From Stygiolobus azoricus (GTDB lineage: Archaea > Thermoproteota > Thermoprotei_A > Sulfolobales > Sulfolobaceae), in contig NZ_CP045483.1 of assembly GCF_009729035.1 (NCBI RefSeq), positions 1,200,001 to 1,264,000 of the forward strand: a DNA stretch of 64,000 nt, in the 5' to 3' direction. Below, piece by piece: positions 24,571-33,685 of this stretch; the first letter of the stretch is position 1, and every line of letters starts with the position of its first letter. The notes below the pieces were generated by a model. That model was not told the DNA's origin. It saw only the letters and a list, made by a program, of their open reading frames with translations, and ran no database searches. The position numbers were made by a program, and so were the translations under genes.

Positions 24571-26628
24571 TTAACTCACGATATCCCATGGCAATACCGG
24601 CGTCTTGAAGAACTTTTTCCCCGTAGCCTTTTCTAACGCAATAAAGACTGCTGGTAAAGCTCCAGTAGTCCCAGCTTCTCCAACTCCCCTACTCTTTGTA
24701 GGTAATGAAGAGGGGAAAGTCAGCGTTTTCAATTCCACTTGATAGTCCGACTCTTTTGCAGTGGGAACTCCGCAATCAGCTATTGAGTAGAATAATGGGT
24801 TACCGTACTGGTCATAGGGCGTCTGTTCCCAAAGGACTTGTGACACTCCTTGAAGGATACCCCCTATTATCTGACCTTCCACCTCGTCTTTTATCAACTC
24901 CTTACCCACGTCTTCTACAGAGTAGTATTTTAGAACTTTTACAAACCCCGTCTCCTTATCTACATCAACTACTGCGACATGAGCTCCCGGAGTGAAAATA
25001 TCATCAGCCTTGTAAAATACTTCAACCTCTAAACCGTTCAACTCCTTCAAGGCCTTATCTATAGGCATGTTAGCCTTTTGGAGTAACTGTTTACATGCCT
25101 CAATTACAGCTGATCCTCCCACTGTACCGCTCCTAGACCCGAAACTCCCGATCCCCTCCTTAACTGTTTCTGTAGTATTTGTAATCACGTCTATTAAGTC
25201 CTCTTTTATCCCCAATGTCTCCGCAGCTAATTTTGCAAAAGTATCTTCGTGCGCTTGACCGTGTGGCCCACTTCCAACAAATACCTTAACCCTACCGTTT
25301 TCAATTCTAACCCTAGCCCCTTCACCAGGAGAGAGTCTATCGATGTCTGTAAATACTACAATTGAAACACCTTTGTCCTTGTATTTTTCTTTACTCATCC
25401 TATAGTAAATCTCGGCAGTGCTTAGTACTGTCATATATCCAGCAGGATCTATCCTAACTCCCAGAGGCGTAACATATTCCTCCATATCTCCTATGATGTT
25501 CCTTTTTCTTATTTCCACTGGATCCATACCTATTTCTTGGGCTAAATCCTCAACTAAAGTCTCATGAATTAGAGCAGCTTCTGGTCTACCTGCTCCCCTA
25601 TAAGGGCCGGTGGGTGGTAAATTGGTAAATACACCGATAGCTCTGATCGAGGCGAACTTCATCTTATAAGGACCCGTGACTAGTCTAGCTATGAACTCTG
25701 GTGTAGTTGGGTTTATTGTGAAATTATATGCCCCCAAGTCTACTGCTATATAACCTTCAACCCCTAATATCTGCCCGCTCTTTGTTGCATACATCTTAAC
25801 CTCTGATAATACTCCTCTACCAATTGTGGGATTTTTCAGGTGTTCTGATCTGGTTTCTATCCACTTTATTGGTCTGTGTAGTTTCATTGAAGCTATTGCA
25901 GCTAACGCGTATTCAGCATATAATGGTACTTTGTTACCGAAGCCACCGCCTACTAAAGTGGAGTAAACCTTGATTTTTTCAGGTTGTAAGTTAAGAGTCT
26001 CACTCAGGTCGTTTCTGATCCTAAACGCTGACTGGAAAGATCCGTAAACGTTAAGGTTTTCACCATCCCAATAAACTAATACTCCCTTGGGCTCCATGGG
26101 ATTGGATACTATTCTGTTCTGGTAGATCTTTCTACTAACTACTATTTCAGCCTCTTTCTTTGCAGAGAGTTGACCTCCCTCTATGACCTTGTCCACTGAA
26201 ATATTTTTCTCCACACCGGGATGTATTTGGTCTTTGCTATTCATTGCTGTCTCTATGTCTAATAAAGGTGGAAGTTCTTCATAATCAATAGAGACTTGTT
26301 CGGCTATATCTTCTCCTTCATATCTGTCTTCTACAACAAAGGCTAAAACTGGCTGACCTACAAAGTTTACCCTGCCATCTGCAAGTATTGGCATTCTAAC
26401 AATCTTCCCGCTTTTCATGGTTCCAGGGTCAGCCCTTACGGGTAGGTAAGCCTTTACGTCCTCCCAAGTAAGGGTTAAGAGAGTTTTTTCAGGTTTAGAT
26501 ATTCTTTTTATCACCCCTCTTGCTATGGGGGATCTCACTACGAAAAGGTATAAAGTGTTCTTAGGAGTGAAATCGTCAATATAGACTCCTTCACCTTTAA
26601 TTTTAGGTAAGTGATCCCTTAACCTCAT
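24571..26628 (-). CDS. Molybdopterin-dependent aldehyde/xanthine/CO-type dehydrogenase, large subunit
   Basis: This 685-residue protein is the molybdenum-cofactor subunit of a xanthine-oxidase-family hydroxylase (aldehyde or glyceraldehyde oxidoreductase is typical in Sulfolobales). It begins RLRDHLPKIKGEGVYIDDF as in CutA/CoxL proteins, then VGGGFGNK (about 227-234) and PYRGAGRPEA (about 340-349), both cofactor-binding. The end carries SRGVGEAGTTGALPA with the catalytic Glu in G-V-G-E. The CO dehydrogenase loop A-Y-x-C-S-F-R is not seen, so an aldehyde-type substrate is more likely. The FAD and [2Fe-2S] subunit genes that normally adjoin are absent. The divergent neighbours are a ModA-like and a DsrE-like protein. 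Confidence 0.85.
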   Translation of the reverse strand: MRLRDHLPKIKGEGVYIDDFTPKNTLYLFVVRSPIARGVIKRISKPEKTLLTLTWEDVKAYLPVRADPGTMKSGKIVRMPILADGRVNFVGQPVLAFVVEDRYEGEDIAEQVSIDYEELPPLLDIETAMNSKDQIHPGVEKNISVDKVIEGGQLSAKKEAEIVVSRKIYQNRIVSNPMEPKGVLVYWDGENLNVYGSFQSAFRIRNDLSETLNLQPEKIKVYSTLVGGGFGNKVPLYAEYALAAIASMKLHRPIKWIETRSEHLKNPTIGRGVLSEVKMYATKSGQILGVEGYIAVDLGAYNFTINPTTPEFIARLVTGPYKMKFASIRAIGVFTNLPPTGPYRGAGRPEAALIHETLVEDLAQEIGMDPVEIRKRNIIGDMEEYVTPLGVRIDPAGYMTVLSTAEIYYRMSKEKYKDKGVSIVVFTDIDRLSPGEGARVRIENGRVKVFVGSGPHGQAHEDTFAKLAAETLGIKEDLIDVITNTTETVKEGIGSFGSRSGTVGGSAVIEACKQLLQKANMPIDKALKELNGLEVEVFYKADDIFTPGAHVAVVDVDKETGFVKVLKYYSVEDVGKELIKDEVEGQIIGGILQGVSQVLWEQTPYDQYGNPLFYSIADCGVPTAKESDYQVELKTLTFPSSLPTKSRGVGEAGTTGALPAVFIALEKATGKKFFKTPVLPWDIVS

Positions 26629-26846
26629 GAGATAGTTAGCGGTTATAAGAATTATAAAGCTTTATATCAAACCTGGTCAATGCGTATTGTGTATTAATGG
26701 AAGCTCGTGATAACTTGCATTCTAATGAATCTTGATTGCTTTTGTTTTGTCTCTGATCCTAGAATCTTTGTATGCATCCTTATGAGCACTTCACAATGCC
26801 TCAGTTAGATAAGGTTTAATACATTAGAATTTATTTTACTAATCTT

Positions 26847-27572
26847 ATGATAGACGTAACACTTCAAGGATTTGACGAGATCTACGACTTTTGGGGAAAT
26901 ATAGAAGGGCTCAAAATCTTCATGGCTGGTAACCAGTGGTTTGTAGTACCTGATCTACTGGATTTCTTAAATAGCAACGGTATTTCGGCATTTATCGAAA
27001 CCTTACCTCCCGGTATAGTGAAAGAACATTCAAAAGGAACACCTATAAAGGTTGGTAATCTAGTGATAGACTATAAGCCTGAGATTGTTTCACTTCCACC
27101 TTTAATGATTAAAGAGTTAGACGTGATAAAGACCTTTGAGTACGTAAGTAATTCCCTAGCAATTGTATATAATAAAAAGCAAGTTGATGATTGGTGTTCT
27201 TTGAAGGAATTAAAAATTGCAATACCTAATCCGATAACTGAGGGAATAGGGCAACTATTCAAGGAAATATATGAGGAAACATGCGGTAGTTATGAAGAAC
27301 TATTAAGAAGGAATGTATACTTAACAAAGATTCATCACAGGGAAATTCCTAAAATGTTAATGAATAACGAGATCGATGCAGGTGTAGTCTGGGTTACCGA
27401 AGCACTTTATTGGAAATTTAAGTTCTCAGTCCCCTCTCCAAATAAGGAAGGTAAGCTAGCTTTCGGTTTAATGAAGGTACACAGTGAAATGGCTGAAAAA
27501 GCCTTTTCACTCCTGAGATCTGAAAAGGTTAAGGAGATTTACACTAAGTACGGCTTCAGGTGGATAGCTTGA
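26847..27572 (+). CDS. Periplasmic-binding-protein-like fold, ModA/TupA type, without signal peptide
   Basis: This 241-residue protein looks like a type II extracellular solute-binding domain. LKIFMAGNQWFVVPDLLDFL resembles the first strand-helix of ModA-type proteins, LKELKIAIPNPITEGIGQLF (about 116-135) is the hinge-strand motif (I-A-I-P-N-P), and EIDAGVVWVTEALYW (about 173-187) is the usual D-A-G-V-V-x-x-x-E-A region. No signal peptide or lipobox is present, and no ABC permease follows, so it may be a cytosolic sensor or carrier. It overlaps the DsrE-like gene by 13 bp and diverges from the molybdenum enzyme, suggesting a molybdenum- or sulfur-related role by inference. Confidence 0.6.
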   Translation: MIDVTLQGFDEIYDFWGNIEGLKIFMAGNQWFVVPDLLDFLNSNGISAFIETLPPGIVKEHSKGTPIKVGNLVIDYKPEIVSLPPLMIKELDVIKTFEYVSNSLAIVYNKKQVDDWCSLKELKIAIPNPITEGIGQLFKEIYEETCGSYEELLRRNVYLTKIHHREIPKMLMNNEIDAGVVWVTEALYWKFKFSVPSPNKEGKLAFGLMKVHSEMAEKAFSLLRSEKVKEIYTKYGFRWIA

Positions 27573-27889
27573 AAGTAGTGGTTCAGGTTTCGGAGAAGGA
27601 AAAAATAAACCAAGCTGTAAAGTCTGTCATGAACCTAATCAACGATCTGGGAGAAGAATTAGAAGAAGTAGAAGTAGTGTTTCACCAGTCTGCAATAACT
27701 GCTACGATAGACGAGGGGATTATTAAGCCTCTCCTTGAAAAGAAGATAAATGTGATTGCATGTAGGAATTCGTTAATATCTCAGGGAATTAATGAGAGTT
27801 CTCTAGTAAAAGGTGTAAAGATTGTAAACTCAGGTGTGGGAGAAGTTGTTAGAAGACAGAAAGAAGGTTGGATATACTTGAGATTATGA
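27560..27889 (+). CDS. DsrE-like small protein
   Basis: This 109-residue protein has the DsrE/DsrF-like pattern: an N-terminal strand KVVVQVSEKEKINQAVKSVM, the strand EEVEVVFHQSAITATID and the segment KKINVIACRNSLISQGINES (about 68-87), in which the conserved Cys of many DsrE proteins sits (Cys 73). Such proteins carry or transfer sulfur. It is translationally coupled to the ModA-like gene. A role in sulfuration of the molybdenum cofactor of the adjoining enzyme would be attractive but is only inferred. Confidence 0.6.
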   Translation: MDSLKVVVQVSEKEKINQAVKSVMNLINDLGEELEEVEVVFHQSAITATIDEGIIKPLLEKKINVIACRNSLISQGINESSLVKGVKIVNSGVGEVVRRQKEGWIYLRL

Positions 27890-28039
27890 CATTGAGTAAG
27901 TTTATGGAGTCAGAGAGTTTAAAAAATGCTTTAACTAGTTTAAAATTCGTCTGTGTAAATAATTAATCTGTATAACTCAGGACTTAGTTATGAAGGGGCC
28001 TTACTAACGTGGATGTATAATCCCGTTCAAAGTTGGAGA

Positions 28040-28380
28040 GACGAAACTTACTTGCTGATGCAGATATAGTAATAGGTGTAGGTGGGGGATAAAGTCGCCG
28101 GAAAACATAAGACTTGCTGAGAAACTAAATCCTGCCAAGAGGGTGGTGGATGAGGTGGAAGTCTCTAGAGGCGACTCACCCTAAAATAATCAGGATGACC
28201 CTCTGGGGACAAACGGATTCAAAAACTATTATCCTTGTGTGTCGTTATAACTCAGAGAAAGGTCAAACAGTAGAGGACGGGCTAGCGTGTTCGTCGTTAA
28301 TCACGCTTCACCAATTGTTCCTTCATCGTAGACCCGTTCCCTAGTTAGAATAACGCGGCATTTGCTAATGCTGCACAGAG
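28040..28380 (+). pseudogene. Decayed electron-transfer flavoprotein alpha-like fragment
   Basis: Short frames on the plus strand resemble the FAD-binding half of EtfA in the right order: ADADIVIGVGGG, KSPENIRLAEKLNPAKRVVD, and near the end VFVVNHASPIVPSS, similar to the I-N-x-D-x-x-A-P-I stretch. Frames change at least three times and stops occur, so no protein can be made. The region 27890-28039 is non-coding. Confidence 0.35.
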
Positions 28381-28382
28381 GT

Positions 28383-28817
28383 CTATATTAAAATAACTCC
28401 GCTAGTTTCCAGTCCTTTTGTGCTTAAGAAGTTATAAAAAGACTTGTCCATAGTAAGCATGGGTATCCCAGTACTCTTATAAGCCGAGTAAAGAATGGCG
28501 TCGAATATATCGTTCCACCCTGAGTTCATTATTTGAAACACAGTAACTATATCAGTCTGATCTAATGAGATCAGTCTTACGTTAGCATTTATATATGACA
28601 GCCCTTTAATTACATCCTCTGGGACTTTCTTTAGTCTCAGTTTTTTTAGTTCCTTAATTATAACCGCTAAAAGTTCGGTCAGTATAAGTGAAGGGTAGTA
28701 TAAAGTTTTACCTTCTAGTAGATCTTCTTTAACACCTCTTACCTTTATTCCTACAAAGGGTAGTAAGAATGAAGTATCAACTATCAATTCCGAGAGCTCT
28801 AGTAATCTCCTCTCCAA
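28383..28817 (-). CDS. VapC-type PIN-domain ribonuclease toxin
   Basis: This 144-residue PIN protein has LIVDTSFLLPF (about 11-21, first Asp), a mid-region acidic residue (LTELLAVI) and SGWNDIFDAILYSAYKSTGI (about 98-117, acidic pair), followed by PMLTMDKSFYNFL with the last Asp. All four acidic positions of an active site can be assigned. It follows an AbrB-type antitoxin gene with a 41-bp overlap, forming an intact toxin-antitoxin pair. VapC toxins cut tRNA or rRNA when the antitoxin is lost. Confidence 0.85.
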   Translation of the reverse strand: MERRLLELSELIVDTSFLLPFVGIKVRGVKEDLLEGKTLYYPSLILTELLAVIIKELKKLRLKKVPEDVIKGLSYINANVRLISLDQTDIVTVFQIMNSGWNDIFDAILYSAYKSTGIPMLTMDKSFYNFLSTKGLETSGVILI

Positions 28818-29004
28818 CCTCTTCTACCTCATCTGGGTCTACCTCAGTCCAATACCTAGAAGGCTTCCTAAGGGGTATAAGCTCGATCTTATCTCCCTCC
28901 ACGACTAAGATCATCTTATCTCCCTCCTTGAGGTTCAGTTTTTCGGTTACTGTTTTGGGAATGTAAATAGCATTCCTTTTTCCTAGTCTAACTGTTATTT
29001 CCAT
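28777..29004 (-). CDS. VapB-type antitoxin with AbrB fold
   Basis: From the ATG at 29004 this is 75 residues: MEITVRLGKRNAIYIPKTVT and then EKLNLKEGDKMILVVEGDKI, a complete AbrB/MazE swapped-hairpin DNA-binding domain. An acidic tail (DPDEVEEVGEEITRALG) should wrap the toxin. The frame is open to 29052, but those extra codons are atypical and lack a ribosome site. It probably represses its own operon. Confidence 0.8.
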   Translation of the reverse strand: MEITVRLGKRNAIYIPKTVTEKLNLKEGDKMILVVEGDKIELIPLRKPSRYWTEVDPDEVEEVGEEITRALGIDS

Positions 29005-29052
29005 AAGATTATTCTGATTAATCTGACTAATAAGTATTATCTGATCTAACAA

Positions 29053-29441
29053 TACTAACTGTCAATATCAAAACTCAACTAGTTACCCTACCTAACAAGG
29101 CGAGGATTGCCTCTCATCGATGTCGAGATGGTCAGAGACCTTAATTTAAGTTAGACTATAATTACATCAAGGTAGTTATCATAACTGCAGTTCATATAGC
29201 GAAAAACCTTAACTTATCTCGACCATTTTACGCTTACGCCAATATCAATTCTCGAACTACAATGAACTAATATTTGGTCTCAACTCGCAGATTTTTCCAG
29301 ATAAAAAATTCTTTCTCTGAACCCCACTAACGATTTCGCACAGTTATACATGATCCTATACTTTGATGACAAACAAGTCGTATCACTTATTAAGTACAAA
29401 CATAACGTTTAATAATGACTAAATACACACGTGTATAAAGA
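29053..29441. other. Intergenic region, nothing recognised
   Basis: AT-rich DNA without credible ORFs or repeats. Confidence 0.3.
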
Positions 29442-29972
29442 ATGACAAAAATACCAGGATATTTAATCCTCTTGGGGGTTTCTCAGTTTCTACTATTAAT
29501 GGTAATTAGTGAATCACTTTACCCTGGTTATTCCGTTCACTCTAACTATATTAGCGACCTAGGAGTAGGTAAGACAGCAATATTATTTAACGCTTCAATA
29601 ATACTGATGGGCTTGTTAGTAATCGTATCGTCTTTTTCGCTTAATAGAAGGACTTTATCCGTTTTATTATTTATTGTAGGGTTAAGTTCTATGCTAGTAG
29701 GAATATTTCCTGAGACCACGGGTTTTCCTCACTTAATATCAGCCTTGTTTACTTTCCTCTTTGGCGGGATTACGGCTATAGTCTCTTCCATTTATTTTAG
29801 GTTTTATCTCTGGGCTCTCCTAGGTTTTATCTCACTAATAGCGCTCGTCCTTTTTATTGCTCACATTTACGGCCCTCTAGGAGTAGGTGGTATGGAACGG
29901 ATGATAGCATATCCTGAGTTGATATGGGGTATAAGTTTCGGTTCGCGTATATCCGTTAATAAGCCAGACTAG
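29442..29972 (+). CDS. DUF998-family membrane protein
   Basis: This 176-residue protein has five to six hydrophobic helices. The family signature is visible: SNYISDLGVGKTAILFN after helix 1 (about 36-52), VGIFPETTGFPHLISALFTF (about 86-105), and a last loop YGPLGVGGMERMIAYPELIW (about 143-162). The function of DUF998 is unknown. It stands alone on the plus strand. Confidence 0.75.
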   Translation: MTKIPGYLILLGVSQFLLLMVISESLYPGYSVHSNYISDLGVGKTAILFNASIILMGLLVIVSSFSLNRRTLSVLLFIVGLSSMLVGIFPETTGFPHLISALFTFLFGGITAIVSSIYFRFYLWALLGFISLIALVLFIAHIYGPLGVGGMERMIAYPELIWGISFGSRISVNKPD

Positions 29973-30130
29973 CTTTGACATACTAGCTGAAATTATTCAA
30001 GATGAAGTTAATACTAAAACCTTCGCTTAACTATTTAAGTGAATTGTAGTTTAGCGCAAAACCCATCTTTTGCAGGAAGTAAGAGCTTTTATCTCAAACG
30101 TTTTATTCTGTACATCTAATTTATAATCAC

Positions 30131-31195
30131 ATGAGTTTCACCATTGTACTCAGAGTATTGTGGAACGGTGGAGTTGCAAGGATAGCTGTAGAGGAGAGCA
30201 GGGTAACTAAGGCTAAACTTTTGGTACTGAGAGAAAGTTCTAACGATTATAACCTAAATGATATCGACGTAACATATTTGAGGAGAAAGGGGGAGATAGG
30301 GTTCTTAACCCCTCTTTTCAGGAAGATAACAAAGCTCTATGCTCCACAAAGGGGTGACGAGGCAACAGTAGATCTGGATCTAATCTTGAAATCTGTACGT
30401 TTAGTTAAGGGTAAAGCCCTATACCACGATCAATTTGCTGGAATTTCAGGATACCTTAGAAAAATATTTTACGGTGAAGATTATGCTTTATATTTACATG
30501 AGACGTCCTTACCCTTAAAGGGGTTGAAGTATTCCCTACCTAGGTTAATGGAGTGGAAGATCTTAAAAAAGGCTAAAATTGTTATGACAAACTCAAGATG
30601 GAATGCAGAGACACTTAAAGAGTTTGGAATTAAATCTGAAGTTCTCTATCCAGGCTGCTATCCTGACGAGAATGTAAATCAAGAGAGGGAGAAGATTGTC
30701 CTTGCCGTATCAATGTGGGACGCTGGTAGAAAACCTGAACTTTACGGTGAATTAGCAAGGAAAATTAAGGGAAAAGTTGTAATGGCTGGATCTTGGACTA
30801 GAAAAGACACTATGGAAGAGTTTAAAAGAAAATACCCAGAGGTTCTAGTTACCGGTAAGATAAGTGAGAATGAGCTGAACTCCCTTTACAAGAGGGCGTC
30901 ACTATTTATACGCTTCGGTTTTAACGAGAGAGGACCGGGAATGGGGGTTTTAGAAGCATTGGCTCACGGAACACCGGTGATCGTAAATGATGGCTTAGGT
31001 GGAAAAGAGTTTGTAAGGAATTACGAAAACGGATTCGTAGTGAAAGATGTGGAAGAAGCAGTTGAAAGAGTAAATGAAGTTTTAAGCGACGAAATGTTGA
31101 GAAGGAAGATGATTTATTCAGCTTGGGAAACGGCAAAAGAGTATTCTTGGTATAAACATGGTGAGAGGTTATTAGAACTGATGGAGAAGGTGTAG
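30131..31195 (+). CDS. GT4-type glycosyltransferase
   Basis: This 354-residue retaining glycosyltransferase of the GT-B fold has a C-terminal Rossmann half with NSRWNAETLKEFGIKSEVLYPGC (about 153-175), KIVLAVSMWDAGRKPELYGE (about 186-205) and the donor-binding block GFNERGPGMGVLEALAHGTPVIV (about 261-283), with the E-x7-E motif. It probably adds a sugar to a lipid-linked or protein-linked glycan. It stands apart from the main glycan locus that begins at 42.5 kb. Confidence 0.8.
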   Translation: MSFTIVLRVLWNGGVARIAVEESRVTKAKLLVLRESSNDYNLNDIDVTYLRRKGEIGFLTPLFRKITKLYAPQRGDEATVDLDLILKSVRLVKGKALYHDQFAGISGYLRKIFYGEDYALYLHETSLPLKGLKYSLPRLMEWKILKKAKIVMTNSRWNAETLKEFGIKSEVLYPGCYPDENVNQEREKIVLAVSMWDAGRKPELYGELARKIKGKVVMAGSWTRKDTMEEFKRKYPEVLVTGKISENELNSLYKRASLFIRFGFNERGPGMGVLEALAHGTPVIVNDGLGGKEFVRNYENGFVVKDVEEAVERVNEVLSDEMLRRKMIYSAWETAKEYSWYKHGERLLELMEKV

Positions 31196-31412
31196 CTAGC
31201 TTCTTTGTTTTCCAGTGACAAACATTAGGAAATAAACAAAATAAGGGAAAGAAGTTAGTTTAGTTTATGAGCATTAGGAGTCTGCGTAATTAATACATTA
31301 TCTAAAATTAATTTAAAATGTCTGTATTTATCTAAATTATTTTAATAAATATAGAATAGTTTAAGATATAACCCAAATTAATTTTTAAAATCTTATAACC
31401 TAAAATTCCCTC

Positions 31413-32408
31413 ATGAAAGCGTTAGTCTTCGAAAGAAACGGATTAGAAAACCTAAAATATACAACTTATCCTGACCCTAATGTAGGTCCCAACGAGGTTT
31501 TAGTAAAGGTAGTAATGGCAGGGGTCAACCCAGTAGATTACTATACGGTAAATGGTTTGAAAGTTAATCCTATACCTCATATTCCGGGAGTAGAATTTGC
31601 AGGTGAGGTAGTGAAGACTGGTGAAAAAGTAAAGAACTTGAAAGTGGGTGATAAGGTGGTAATTTATGGTAGAATATTTGACGGAACTTGTGATATGTGT
31701 ATGATAGGATATGAAACTGTGTGCAGAAACGGAGGTAGAATAGGTATAGACACTAACGGTGGATGGGCTGAGTATGTATCACTAGAGGAGAAGTATGTGT
31801 TTAAACTACCAGAAGATTATAGTTGGGAATTAGCCTCAAGCCTAACTGTTGCTGGATTAACAGCATATCATTCCTTAAAAGAAGCAGATTTAAAACCATC
31901 TCAGACTGTAGTCATTTTTGGTGCTTCAGGAAATACGGGAATGTTCATTGTACAGTTAGCTAAAAAGTTCGGAGCTAAGGTTATAGCAGTAACTAGAAAA
32001 CCTTGGCTGAAGGATTTTGGTGCTGATTTAGTTGTCGACTATGAGGAAGTTGAGGAGAAAGTCAGAGAGTTTACAAATGGAAAAATGGCTGATGTTGTAA
32101 TTAACTCTTTGGGAGAAAAATTTTGGGACAAGAGCCTTGCTGTGGTAGGAGTCAAGGGTAAGATAGTTACCTTCGGAACACTATTAGGTGCTGAAGTTAA
32201 GGTCAACCTTAACCAAATATATTCTAAGCACATTAGTATACTAGGTGTTAATAGAGGTAATAGAAAGGATTTCTTAGAATTACTAGATCTATGCAGGGAT
32301 TGTAAAGTGAAGATCTGGAAAAAGTTTAAACTTGAAGAGGGTGTAGAAGCTTTAAAGGAACTGTTCTCGCCAAGCAGAGACGGACGAATATTAATATCTA
32401 TGAACTAA
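31413..32408 (+). CDS. MDR-superfamily oxidoreductase, quinone reductase-like with a partial structural zinc site
   Basis: This 331-residue NAD(P)H-dependent enzyme has a GroES-like domain with the MDR signature PHIPGVEFAGEVV (about 54-66) and a Rossmann nucleotide-binding motif VIFGASGNTGMFIVQLAK (about 170-187). The catalytic zinc Cys of alcohol dehydrogenases is replaced (AGVNPVDYY), as in quinone or enoyl reductases. A lobe with only three Cys (TCDMCMIGYETVC, about 91-103) is left of the usual four-Cys structural zinc site. A TATA-like TTTTTAAAAT lies about 30 bp upstream. The substrate is not readable. Confidence 0.8.
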   Translation: MKALVFERNGLENLKYTTYPDPNVGPNEVLVKVVMAGVNPVDYYTVNGLKVNPIPHIPGVEFAGEVVKTGEKVKNLKVGDKVVIYGRIFDGTCDMCMIGYETVCRNGGRIGIDTNGGWAEYVSLEEKYVFKLPEDYSWELASSLTVAGLTAYHSLKEADLKPSQTVVIFGASGNTGMFIVQLAKKFGAKVIAVTRKPWLKDFGADLVVDYEEVEEKVREFTNGKMADVVINSLGEKFWDKSLAVVGVKGKIVTFGTLLGAEVKVNLNQIYSKHISILGVNRGNRKDFLELLDLCRDCKVKIWKKFKLEEGVEALKELFSPSRDGRILISMN

Positions 32409-32610
32409 TAACTACATAATAAAATAACTATACGTAATAGTTAAAGTTTTTATTTAGTCAGAAAGTTTTGACATTAAGAATGTAAATAATCTATTATTAG
32501 ATTTGGAAAAAAATTAATTACATTAACTGAAGTAAATGGCCACTTTAGCATTCTCCATTACAAACTAGGGTTAAAAGGAATGTGTTAGTTAACTATCAAC
32601 TCGTTTCTAT

Positions 32611-33423
32611 TTATTCCCCTCCAAACTCCATTATCCTTTTAGCTAATTTATAGTGTACATAATCTATTAATTTATCATCTAGTCTTATCGCTCCTTTACC
32701 TTCCTTCCTAGCTTTTTCATAAGCTTCAATTACCCTTGACGCCCATTCCACTTCTTCTCTACTTGGTGAAAATACCTCATTAGCTATACTTATTTGAGAA
32801 GGGTGAATAACCTGCTTACCTACATACCCTAACCTCTTTGCCTCCTCACATTCTCTCTTAAATCCCTCCATGTCCTTTAAATCAAAGAACACTTTATCAA
32901 CAGGGTCAACATCATAAGTTCTCGCTACCGAAACTATTAACGTCTTTATATACAAGTTTCCCTCATAAAACTTATAATCACCGCCTAAAGATAATGCCAA
33001 ATCAGCTATACCGTAACTAACACCGTCTACTCCCTCAGACCTGATTATATCTTCTATCTTGGTTAATCCCTTGGCGGTTTCAATTAAGGGAAATATCCGT
33101 TTCCCAGTAGCTTTATATAAAAAAGATAGATCATTCTCAGCTTTAGGTACTACTAAACAGTCTATTTTATCTTCTCTAGATAAGACTAATAAGTCTGAAA
33201 ATGATTCAGGGCTCTGTAAAGGATTTATCCTAACACATAATTCCTTCTTTCCCCAATCTAATTCCTTTAGGGCTTTTGATAGTAACTTTCGTGCGGTGTC
33301 CTTTTCCTCTGGAGGTACCGCGTCTTCTAAATCAAAAATAATTGAATCAGCGTTGAGCTCTACGGATTTCCTAATCATTTTCTCAGATATTGCCGGTACG
33401 TATAATTGCGTCCTCCGTATCAT
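32611..33423 (-). CDS. CitE-like HpcH/HpaI aldolase/lyase
   Basis: This 270-residue TIM-barrel enzyme acts on CoA-linked acids or oxo acids (citrate lyase beta subunit, malyl-CoA lyase and relatives). Motifs: RTQLYVPAISEKMIRKSVEL at the start, SIIFDLEDAVPPEEKD (about 27-42, Mg2+-binding Asp/Glu), CVRINPLQSP (about 62-71), PLIETAKGL (about 112-120), YGIADLALSLG (about 137-147) and KQVIHPSQISIAN near the end. All active-site elements seem present. It stands alone, convergent with the oxidoreductase gene; the physiological substrate is unknown. Confidence 0.85.
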   Translation of the reverse strand: MIRRTQLYVPAISEKMIRKSVELNADSIIFDLEDAVPPEEKDTARKLLSKALKELDWGKKELCVRINPLQSPESFSDLLVLSREDKIDCLVVPKAENDLSFLYKATGKRIFPLIETAKGLTKIEDIIRSEGVDGVSYGIADLALSLGGDYKFYEGNLYIKTLIVSVARTYDVDPVDKVFFDLKDMEGFKRECEEAKRLGYVGKQVIHPSQISIANEVFSPSREEVEWASRVIEAYEKARKEGKGAIRLDDKLIDYVHYKLAKRIMEFGGE

Positions 33424-33685
33424 AAATCTTTTATTGTATACGAAAAAATAAAACTTTACCTAAAAATTCTTGAAATATAAAATTATTTAAAAATTTAATA
33501 AATATGAAATAGACCTACACTATCAGAGTCTTTGCGTAATCTAAAACCGTTTTATCGTAACGCCGAAAAACATCTACTAGGAACAATATATAGTTTATAG
33601 ACGACTATATACTCTATAACTTTAAATATAGTACTAGATAAAATAAGTAGGTTATTTTTATAAGAAAGAAGGAGTAGTGTATAGT

